In this document: positions 24,604-34,586 of the stretch, in pieces
How the letters are laid out: every line of letters begins with the position of its first letter
How positions within the stretch are numbered: the first letter of the stretch is position 1
NCBI GenBank assembly: GCA_016932015.1
Contig: JAFGDQ010000071.1
Coordinates: 1 to 50,071, forward strand
Direction: 5' to 3'
DNA length: 50,071 nucleotides
Origin: Spirochaetota bacterium
GTDB lineage: Bacteria > Spirochaetota > UBA4802 > JAFGDQ01
The notes under the pieces: model-generated
Database searches by the model: none
Told to the model about the DNA's origin: nothing
Seen by the model: only the letters and a program-made list of their open reading frames with translations
Made by a program: the position numbers and the translations under genes

Positions 24604-26556
24604 ATGGCAGAGGATAATTTGACAATCAAAAAAGATGAAAAAATAAGCCTGCTTTTAGTTGAAGACGACATTGATTTCAGAAAATCCCTGTCAGGCCGTC
24701 TTGCCAGGAATAATTATAATGTTACGGCTGTTGAATCAGCTGAGCAGGCACTGGTAGAGATTAACAGTGAAAAATTTCAGGTAATTGTTTCTGATATAAT
24801 GCTCACAGGAATGGACGGTCTTGAATTTCTTTCAAGAATTAAAAAGTTAGACGAAGACCTTCCGGTAATACTGCTAACAGGTTATGCTAATCTTGAAACA
24901 GCTAAAAAAGCTGTTGAGCTGAATGCCTACAGCTATCTGATAAAACCGCTTGATAATATTTCAGATTTGCTCACTCCGTTAACAAACGCCATACAAAATT
25001 ATAAATTGAAAAAAGAGCACATTCTTTTAAAAGAACATTTTGAAAATATAGTTACAAATGTTCCTGACGGAATACTTACACTCAACACATCTTTTGAAAT
25101 CGAGTCAGCCAATAAAGCTTTTTTGAAAATGTTTGGCCTGGACGAGCCTGAAATTATCAACAAACATGTTGAGGAAATTTTTGACGACAAAGTTACCAGA
25201 AATATGGAAGTCGTTATGAAATCCATAGGGCTTGAAAACAACAGCGTACGCTTTGAGTGGATGACCCGTTCTAAAGGCGAAGAGGAATTCTGGGCAGACA
25301 TTACTTTAAGAAGAGCAATTATCGGGAAAAAAGACAGTATACTGATGGTTGTTTCTGATATTTCGGCAATGAAACAGGCTGAAGAAGCCAGAAAAAAAAT
25401 TGAGATACAGTTTATTCAGATGCAGAAACAGGAGTCACTTGGAAGCCTCACTCACGGAATTGCCCATGAGTTTAATAATATACTTTCTATCATACTCGGA
25501 CACGCGCAGCTTTCAATGGTTGAAAAAGTCCCTGAAGATGTAATGCAATCGCTGATTGAAATTGAAAAAGCATCAATTCGGGGAAGCAGTCTTGTTGAAA
25601 ACATGACTTCCTTTGCTACACCAAATTTACCTGAAGCCAAGCAGCAGGATATACGCGAAGTTATAGACAGCGCAGTTGGCATGCAGTACAGACAGCTTAA
25701 GCTTCAAAATATAGAAGTGGAAAAGGACTATACAAATGAATTTAGAGCTTTTTTTGACCAGGGACAGATAGAACAGGTTTTCACGAATCTTCTGATAAAC
25801 GCCATGCATGCCATCAAACCCAAAGGTAAAGGCACAATTCATATATCCGTTAAAGATGCTGATGAATGTCTGCAAATTGATTTTTCAGATACCGGTACAG
25901 GTATTGATGAGGAAATACGTGAAAAAATATTTGACCCGTTTTTTTCCACAAAAGGCGCATATGCAAAAGACCGGTATAATATAACAGGTTCAGGACTGGG
26001 GCTTTCAGTTACCAAAGGAATAATCCAGCAGCACGCAGGTACAATTTCCGTATCAAGTGAGAAAGGCAAAGGTACAACTTTTACCATCAGATTTCCGGCT
26101 GCCAGGCAGATGGAAATCAATAATACCGAACAAATGAATGTCAGCGAAGATATAGATCTGGACAGGATCAGGAATCTGCGCATTCTTCTTATTGATGATG
26201 AAGAAGAAATAGTAAGACTGCTGACTCTTGTCTTTGATAAAGCAGGTTTTAAAAATATCCTTATAGAAGACAACGGGAAAAAAGCAATCAGCTCATTTTC
26301 CAGATTTAATCCGGATGTTGTTTTTCTTGATATGGTGATGCCTGATATGGACGGGCAACAGGTATTTAACGAATTAAAAAAAATAAACAGAAATACACCT
26401 GTTGTTTTTATGAGCGGAAAAACCAGTTTACACAAAGATGAGGTTTTAAAACAAGGCTCTTATGACTATATAAAAAAACCCTTTAACATAAACGATCTTT
26501 ACCGTATTCTCGACAGGATAATCAGAAACGGCAAAATGCATCTGTATAAAGATTAA
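24604..26556 (+). CDS. Hybrid sensor histidine kinase: REC-PAS-HisKA-HATPase-REC
   Basis: A 650-residue cytoplasmic hybrid kinase. N-terminal receiver (about 14-130, D64 in SDIMLTGMDG, switch lysine in LIKP), one PAS domain (about 140-258), H-box with H288 in GIAHEFNN, intact ATPase domain (N-box NLLINA, G1 DTGTGI, F-box FDPFFSTK, G2 GSGLGL) and C-terminal receiver (about 527-645, D576 in LDMVMP). With its N-terminal receiver it could accept phosphate from the histidine of the upstream membrane kinase (H333) and relay onwards; this is inferred from adjacency only. It closely resembles the kinase core and last receiver of the protein at 13423-16947. No DNA-binding output domain is encoded in the block. 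Confidence 0.94.
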   Translation: MAEDNLTIKKDEKISLLLVEDDIDFRKSLSGRLARNNYNVTAVESAEQALVEINSEKFQVIVSDIMLTGMDGLEFLSRIKKLDEDLPVILLTGYANLETAKKAVELNAYSYLIKPLDNISDLLTPLTNAIQNYKLKKEHILLKEHFENIVTNVPDGILTLNTSFEIESANKAFLKMFGLDEPEIINKHVEEIFDDKVTRNMEVVMKSIGLENNSVRFEWMTRSKGEEEFWADITLRRAIIGKKDSILMVVSDISAMKQAEEARKKIEIQFIQMQKQESLGSLTHGIAHEFNNILSIILGHAQLSMVEKVPEDVMQSLIEIEKASIRGSSLVENMTSFATPNLPEAKQQDIREVIDSAVGMQYRQLKLQNIEVEKDYTNEFRAFFDQGQIEQVFTNLLINAMHAIKPKGKGTIHISVKDADECLQIDFSDTGTGIDEEIREKIFDPFFSTKGAYAKDRYNITGSGLGLSVTKGIIQQHAGTISVSSEKGKGTTFTIRFPAARQMEINNTEQMNVSEDIDLDRIRNLRILLIDDEEEIVRLLTLVFDKAGFKNILIEDNGKKAISSFSRFNPDVVFLDMVMPDMDGQQVFNELKKINRNTPVVFMSGKTSLHKDEVLKQGSYDYIKKPFNINDLYRILDRIIRNGKMHLYKD

Positions 26557-26561
26557 AATTA

Positions 26562-27977
26562 CTATGCTGAAAGGTACCTGTTAATTCCCATTGCTGCTTC
26601 TCTTCCCTGACTTATAGCCCAGACAACAAGGGATGCACCGCGAACAGAATCACCCGCGGCAAAAACCTTATCAATATTGGTCATATAGTCATCATTGACA
26701 TTGATATTCCCTCGAGCATCGGCCTCAATTCCGAATTCTTTCAGCAGACTGTGTTCAACATGTACAAACCCCATTGCCAGCAATACGATATCCGCTTCCA
26801 GTTCAAATTCAGAACCCGGTATTTCTTTCATCTCATATCTGCCGTCTTCATTGTACCATTCAAGTTTTACAGCGCGTATTTTTTCGACCTTTCCGTTTCT
26901 GCCGGAAAAATTTCTGGTTTTTATACTCCACATTCTTTCGCATCCCTCTTCGTGAGAGCTGGATGTTTTGATTATCTTTGCCCATAAAGGCCAGGGATCA
27001 TTCTCTGTCCTGTTCTCAGGAGGCCTGGGCAAAAGCTCAATCTGCGTAACATAGGCAGCCCCCTGTCTGTTAGCGCTGCCTACGCAATCGGAACCGGTAT
27101 CTCCGCCTCCGATAACCACTACTTTTTTGTTATATGCCCTGATAAGCTCTTCTTCCGGTATTTTGTCTCCTCTGACTATTCTGTTCTGCTGTGAAAGATA
27201 CTGCATGGCAAAATATATGCCTTTTAATTCACGGCCGGACACGTTTATATCACGCGGTTCTCTTGCTCCGATAGCCAGGCATATCGCGTCATATTCCCTC
27301 ATAAGTTCAGATGCAGAGATACTCTCCCCTACTTTTATACCTGTTTTTATTTCTATCCCTTCTTCCTTTAATAAATTGATCCGCCTGTCAATAATGGATT
27401 TTTCCAGTTTAAAATCCGGGATTCCGAATCTCATATATCCGCCCACACTGTCCTCAGCTTCAAATATCACTACAGAATGCCCTGCTTTATTTAAATTATC
27501 GGCGCATGCAAGGCCTGCAGGCCCGCCTCCGATAACCGCCACTTTTTTCCCTGTCCTCTTTTCCGGCTGGACAGGCCTGACAAGCCTCAGTTCGAAAGCT
27601 TTTTCAATAACAAAAAGCTCATTATTCCTTATTGTTACAGCTTCATCATTTATGGCTAGTACGCATGATGCTTCACATAATGCAGGGCATACTCTGCCTG
27701 TAAATTCCGGAAAATTATTCGTTCCCTGAAGGATTTCATAGGCGGCTTTCCATTCTCCCCTGTAAATCTTATCCTGCCAGTCTGGCATTATATTTGATAC
27801 CGGGCAGCTCCAGTGGCAGAAAGGGACACCGCAGTCCATACATCTGGAAGCCTGGAGTTTTCGTTCTTCTTCAGGAAGCTGTACCTCTACTTCCCTGTAA
27901 TCCTGTACCCTTTCTTCAACAGGCCTGTAGCCGGCTTCCTTTCTCTTAACATTCAGAAATCCTCTGGGATCACCCAT
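26562..27977 (-). CDS. gltD: Glutamate synthase small subunit
   Basis: A 471-residue NADPH-side subunit of GOGAT. It passes electrons from NAD(P)H through FAD and iron-sulfur clusters to GltB. The N-terminal ferredoxin-like region has the cysteine clusters CMDCGVPFCHWSCP (about 41-54) and CPALCEASC (about 97-105); two nucleotide-binding motifs follow, VAVIGGGPAGLACAD (about 146-160, FAD) and VVVIGGGDTGSDCVG (about 288-302, NADPH). Length is typical. It starts two bases after the end of the gltB stop, with a GGAGGAAG ribosome-binding site inside the gltB end, so the two are translated from one message. Confidence 0.96.
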   Translation of the reverse strand: MGDPRGFLNVKRKEAGYRPVEERVQDYREVEVQLPEEERKLQASRCMDCGVPFCHWSCPVSNIMPDWQDKIYRGEWKAAYEILQGTNNFPEFTGRVCPALCEASCVLAINDEAVTIRNNELFVIEKAFELRLVRPVQPEKRTGKKVAVIGGGPAGLACADNLNKAGHSVVIFEAEDSVGGYMRFGIPDFKLEKSIIDRRINLLKEEGIEIKTGIKVGESISASELMREYDAICLAIGAREPRDINVSGRELKGIYFAMQYLSQQNRIVRGDKIPEEELIRAYNKKVVVIGGGDTGSDCVGSANRQGAAYVTQIELLPRPPENRTENDPWPLWAKIIKTSSSHEEGCERMWSIKTRNFSGRNGKVEKIRAVKLEWYNEDGRYEMKEIPGSEFELEADIVLLAMGFVHVEHSLLKEFGIEADARGNINVNDDYMTNIDKVFAAGDSVRGASLVVWAISQGREAAMGINRYLSA

Positions 27978-27978
27978 A

Positions 27979-30900
27979 TCAGTATACTTCCTCCAACTGC
28001 TCCTCTTCTCTTATCTTCTTCAGCTTCTCATCAATACGCTGTATCTTCATTTCATTCACTGCGCGTTTATACTCAAGCGGCATTACCCTGATGAATCTCG
28101 GCAGATAATCATACCAGTTTTTCAGTATATCCTTTGCAAGGGAGCTGTCAGTATATTTTATATGTTTTCTCAGCCATTCTATAATAAAATCCTGGTCGTC
28201 ATACTCCCGTACCGGTGATAATTCAACCATACCTTTATTGCAAAAATAGTCGAAATCTCCATAATCAAGGACATAAGCAATACCGCCGCTCATGCCGGCT
28301 GCAAAATTTCTGCCTACCCTGCCGAGAACAATTATTCTTCCGCCTGTCATATACTCAGCGCAATGATCGCCGGTTCCTTCGACAACAGCATAAGCTCCGC
28401 TATTCCTGACGCAAAACCTTTCTCCCGCTATTCCGCGTATAAAGGCTTCCCCGCCGGTAGCTCCGTACAGGACAGTATTTCCCACTATAATATTCTCTTC
28501 CGGTTTGAAAGTTGAACCTTCGGGCGGTAAAGCTATCAGCCTTCCTCCCGAAAGCCCTTTCCCGAAATAATCGTTAGCATCTCCCTCAAGCCGAAATGTA
28601 ACTCCTTTTGCAAGGAACGCGCCGAAGCTTTGCCCGCAGCTTCCCCTGAAAATACAGCTGATACTATCATCAGGAAGTCCGGCATCTCCGTATTTTCTGG
28701 AAATCTCGTACGAAAGCATGGCACCTGTAGCCCTGTCTGTATTACTGACCGGCAACTCAATCCTGACATGAGAAGCTCTGCGCTCATTGATAACAGGCCC
28801 GGCTTTTTCTATTAGAACTCTGTCTAAAATATCATCGATCTTATGCCTCTGCGGCTGAATACAATACAAGGCTTTCTTTTCAATTTTCTCAGGTCTGTAA
28901 AGAATCCGGGAAAGATCGACTTTCCCGGCCTTCCATGCATCAATTTTTCTGGTTTCTATTAAATCTGTCCTTCCAATAAGATCGTCGAATTTACAGATCC
29001 CAATTTCCGCCATTATTTCCCTTACTTCCCGCGCCATAAAAGTAAGATAATTAATAACATATTCAGGTTTGCCGGCGAATCTCTTACGTAATTCAGGATC
29101 CTGAGTGGCGACACCCACAGGGCAGGTATTGGAATGGCATTTCCTCATCATGACGCATCCCAGAGAAATAAGAATACCGGTACCGAAACCGAATTCTTCA
29201 GCTCCCAGAAGTGCAGCCAGTACAATATCCCTTCCGGTCTTCAACTGTCCGTCAGTCTGCAAGCGGACACGCCCCCTGAGGTCGTTCAGCAACAGAGTCT
29301 GATGGGTTTCGGACAGTCCGAGCTCCCAGGGAAGACCGGCATGCTTTATTGAACTTAACGGACTTGCGCCTGTTCCGCCGTCGTAACCGCTAATAAGAAT
29401 ATTATCCGCATGGGCTTTTGCAACACCCGCAGCTATAGTACCCACACCTGATTCCGAAACCAGTTTTACGCTTATTCTTGCCTCGGGATTGGCATTTTTC
29501 AGATCGAAAATCAGCTGAGCAAGGTCCTCAATAGAATATATGTCATGATGCGGAGGAGGGGAAATAAGCGTTACGCCTGAAGTCGAATAACGGGTCTTTG
29601 CTATTATACTGTCGATCTTATGGCCCGGAAGCTGCCCGCCTTCACCGGGCTTGGCACCCTGAGCTATCTTAATCTGTATTTCATTCGCGTTCGCGAGATA
29701 ATTGCTGGTCACACCGAATCTTCCTGAAGCTACCTGTTTAATGGCACTCCTGTAAAGCATGCCATCCTGACGCCTTACAAATCTTTCGGGATCCTCCCCA
29801 CCCTCTCCCGAATTGCTTCTTCCTCCAAGCATGTTCATCGCGGCAGCAATCGCCTCATGGGCCTCAATAGACAAGGAACCAAAAGACATTGCTCCTGTCG
29901 TTAGCCTTTTCAGTATATTCGGAAGCGGATCAACATCACAAACGGGAACGGAATTTTTTTTCAAATCAAAAAGTCCCCTGATGACATGAGGCCTGCGGTT
30001 ATTTTCATCAACAATTTTCGAAAATTCCTTATATTTATTATAATCTGATGTACGCACGGCCCATTGAAGAAGATGAATAGTCTCAGGATTCCAGGCATGC
30101 TTCTCTCCATGTTTTCTGTAACGATAAATACCCTGAGACTCGATATGTTCCGGTTTTTTCACGCAGGCAAGTTCATGCCGGAGAAGAGTCTCCTTCTCAA
30201 TTTCCTCTGTTCCAATGCCTCCAATTCTGGATTCTGTACCTGTAAAATATTTTTTGATTACACTTTCCCCAAGACCAACCGCCTCAAAAATCTGCGCTCC
30301 GCGATAACTCCTGAGAGTTGATGTCCCCATTTTAGAAAGTATTTTTAAGAGACCCTTATTAATTGCTTTTATATAATTATTCTCAGCCTGTTCATCATCA
30401 AGTCCCCTGAGCAGGCTGTCTTTTTCAGTAATATCTTTGATGGTCGCAAAAGCACCATAAGGATTTACCGCATCCGCGCCGTACCCGAAAAGTAAAGCAA
30501 AATGCATAACCTCTCTCGGTTCAGCTGTTTCGATTATCAGCCCTTTCCCTGTTCTTTTATGAACCCTCATTAAATGATGATGAACACCTGCGCAGGCAAG
30601 TAGTGAAGGAATCGGTGCGTAAAAATTGTCCGAAGCCCTGTCAGATAAAACTATCAGATTGTATCCTTCATCAATTTTTTTCTCAACAATGCGGCAAATA
30701 TCTTCCAGTGCCTTCTCAAGAGCAGAAGCAGTTTCTGCTGCCGGAAATAATGTATCAACAACCGCCGTTTTAAAATTCATTCCATACCGGCTTTTTTCAA
30801 TATTCTTTAATTTTAAAATATCCCTATCGGTAAATATCGGGTTCGCGTATTTTATTACTCTGCAGTGCTCAGGCGTCTCTGTTAAAATATTAGTTTGTCC

Positions 30901-32526
30901 GCCTATAAAGCTGGTCAATGTCATTACCAGTTCTTCACGGATAGAATCAATAGCCGGATTTGTCACCTGCGCGAAAATCTGTTTAAAATAATTGAACAAA
31001 GGCTGTGATTTGTCCGAAAATACGGCAAGAGGAGTATCCGTTCCCATAGACCCCGTAGGTTCCTGAGCATTCATTGCCATACCGGCTATTATGGTTTCAA
31101 TGTCCTCCTTCGTGTAGCCGTGAAGAAGATGCAATTCATGCAGTTTGTCTTCTTTAATTACTTCAGGAGAATCTTCTGCGTCCGGAATGTCGGAAAGATT
31201 TATCCTGTTTTGTTCAATCCATTCCCTGTAAGGCTTTCCATGGGAAATTTCATCTTTTATATCATTGTCCGGAATTATTCTTCCTTCTTTGGTATCAACG
31301 ACCAGAAGCTTACCCGGGAAAAGCCTGCCCTTATACACAATTTCTTCAGGATCAAAACTCTGTACTCCCACCTCTGATCCCATTACTATCAGATCATTCT
31401 TTGTAATATAATATCTGGAAGGCCTGAGACCGTTACGGTCAAGAGTTCCCCCGACATATCTTCCGTCGCAAAAAACCATAGAAGCAGGACCGTCCCAGGG
31501 TTCCATAAAAGCCGCATGGTATTCATAAAAACATTTCAAATCATCAGGAATCGGATTTTTGTCATTCCATGATTCGGGAATAAGCATCATAACAGAATGA
31601 GGCAGGGAACGACCTGCCGCAACGAGCATTTCAAGTACGTTGTCGAAAGATGCGGAATCGCTCTTGTCCGGCTCTATTACAGGCAGAATTTTATTTATAT
31701 CGTTTCCGAATAAATCCGACTTTAAAAATGCCTCGCGGCTGCGCATCCAGAATCTGTTGCCTTTAATAGTGTTTATTTCACCATTATGCGCGAGCATTCT
31801 GAAGGGCTGTGCAAGATCCCATGAAGGAAAAGTATTTGTACTGAATCTTGAATGAACAAGCGCAACCGCGCTAGTACACCTTTCATCCCGGAGATCCGCG
31901 AAATAAGGCTTCAACTGATCCGGCATGAGCATGCCTTTATAAACAATAGTCCTTGATGAAAGAGAAGGAAGATAAAACATTTCGGAATTCCTGAATTTTG
32001 ACTCCCTGATCCTCTTTTCCAAAATTTTGCGGATTATGTATAATTTTCGTTCAAGATCTTCATTTTCAAGTCCGGATTGCCCGGATATAAAAATCTGTTT
32101 GATTAAGGGTTCGGAACGTTTTGCTATATCTCCTATCACGGAATTATCAACGTTAATATCTCTTACGGACAGTAATTTCTGTCCTTCTTCTTCAATTATT
32201 TCCGATAAAATGGATAAGCATTTTTCAGACTCATTATGATCTTTAGGAAGAAAAACAAGGCCTGTGCCGTAACTTCCCTGCTCCGGAATGCCGGGAATCT
32301 CCTGTTTGTAAAAATCATGAGGTATTTGGATCAAAATTCCGGAACCATCTCCGGTCTTATTATCAGCTCCCTCTGCGCCTCGATGTTCCATCCTTTCAAG
32401 AACCTCAAGACCGCGATTTACTATGTCGTTAGATTTTTTTCCTTTAATATGAGCAACAAAACCAATTCCGCAGGAATCATGTTCATATGAACTGTTATAA
32501 AGTCCTTTATGCGAGTGATACACCAT
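27979..32526 (-). CDS. gltB: Glutamate synthase large subunit
   Basis: A 1515-residue enzyme making two glutamates from glutamine and 2-oxoglutarate. Domains in order: class II glutamine amidotransferase with nucleophile C19 in HDSCGIGF (a short propeptide of 18 residues would be removed), central linking domain, FMN-binding synthase domain (about 850-1210, including GGRSNSGEGGEDP and KPGEGGQLPG), the 3Fe-4S cysteines in CVMMRKCHSNTCPVG (about 1140-1154) and the C-terminal beta-helix rich in GG repeats (GGRIIVLGRVGRNFAAGMSGG). Length and order match bacterial alpha subunits. Together with gltD and the upstream gdhA this gives both the high- and low-affinity ammonium-assimilation routes side by side. 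Confidence 0.97.
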   Translation of the reverse strand: MVYHSHKGLYNSSYEHDSCGIGFVAHIKGKKSNDIVNRGLEVLERMEHRGAEGADNKTGDGSGILIQIPHDFYKQEIPGIPEQGSYGTGLVFLPKDHNESEKCLSILSEIIEEEGQKLLSVRDINVDNSVIGDIAKRSEPLIKQIFISGQSGLENEDLERKLYIIRKILEKRIRESKFRNSEMFYLPSLSSRTIVYKGMLMPDQLKPYFADLRDERCTSAVALVHSRFSTNTFPSWDLAQPFRMLAHNGEINTIKGNRFWMRSREAFLKSDLFGNDINKILPVIEPDKSDSASFDNVLEMLVAAGRSLPHSVMMLIPESWNDKNPIPDDLKCFYEYHAAFMEPWDGPASMVFCDGRYVGGTLDRNGLRPSRYYITKNDLIVMGSEVGVQSFDPEEIVYKGRLFPGKLLVVDTKEGRIIPDNDIKDEISHGKPYREWIEQNRINLSDIPDAEDSPEVIKEDKLHELHLLHGYTKEDIETIIAGMAMNAQEPTGSMGTDTPLAVFSDKSQPLFNYFKQIFAQVTNPAIDSIREELVMTLTSFIGGQTNILTETPEHCRVIKYANPIFTDRDILKLKNIEKSRYGMNFKTAVVDTLFPAAETASALEKALEDICRIVEKKIDEGYNLIVLSDRASDNFYAPIPSLLACAGVHHHLMRVHKRTGKGLIIETAEPREVMHFALLFGYGADAVNPYGAFATIKDITEKDSLLRGLDDEQAENNYIKAINKGLLKILSKMGTSTLRSYRGAQIFEAVGLGESVIKKYFTGTESRIGGIGTEEIEKETLLRHELACVKKPEHIESQGIYRYRKHGEKHAWNPETIHLLQWAVRTSDYNKYKEFSKIVDENNRRPHVIRGLFDLKKNSVPVCDVDPLPNILKRLTTGAMSFGSLSIEAHEAIAAAMNMLGGRSNSGEGGEDPERFVRRQDGMLYRSAIKQVASGRFGVTSNYLANANEIQIKIAQGAKPGEGGQLPGHKIDSIIAKTRYSTSGVTLISPPPHHDIYSIEDLAQLIFDLKNANPEARISVKLVSESGVGTIAAGVAKAHADNILISGYDGGTGASPLSSIKHAGLPWELGLSETHQTLLLNDLRGRVRLQTDGQLKTGRDIVLAALLGAEEFGFGTGILISLGCVMMRKCHSNTCPVGVATQDPELRKRFAGKPEYVINYLTFMAREVREIMAEIGICKFDDLIGRTDLIETRKIDAWKAGKVDLSRILYRPEKIEKKALYCIQPQRHKIDDILDRVLIEKAGPVINERRASHVRIELPVSNTDRATGAMLSYEISRKYGDAGLPDDSISCIFRGSCGQSFGAFLAKGVTFRLEGDANDYFGKGLSGGRLIALPPEGSTFKPEENIIVGNTVLYGATGGEAFIRGIAGERFCVRNSGAYAVVEGTGDHCAEYMTGGRIIVLGRVGRNFAAGMSGGIAYVLDYGDFDYFCNKGMVELSPVREYDDQDFIIEWLRKHIKYTDSSLAKDILKNWYDYLPRFIRVMPLEYKRAVNEMKIQRIDEKLKKIREEEQLEEVY

Positions 32527-32637
32527 TTACCTTTTAATCCCTTAATTTTGACAGGCTTTATATAAAATTCAGTCAACCTGCCTGAAGCGAACAAAAAATT
32601 ATCTCTTAAAACAAACCGATTTTCAAGTAAAATTTGC

Positions 32638-32670
32638 GCTGCCCTGGTGAGTTATAATCAACGGGGCAGC
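32638..32670. terminator. Stem-loop between gdhA and gltB
   Basis: GCTGCCC (32638-32644) and GGGCAGC (32664-32670) form a perfect 7-bp GC-rich stem with a 19-base loop in the 276-base gap downstream of gdhA and upstream of gltB on the minus strand. No T-tract. It could attenuate read-through from gdhA or be part of the gltB leader. Confidence 0.35.
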
Positions 32671-32802
32671 AGGATAATGTAATAAATTCCTAACCTGATG
32701 ATTGTTTTACTGCTTTAGCGTAAAATTCCAGGCTATTCCGGCGTCTTTTTAACACTAAAAACAGATCCGGAAATATTTAGCTGTTAAGTGGAAAGGTCGT
32801 AT

Positions 32803-34586
<1,784 letters not shown>

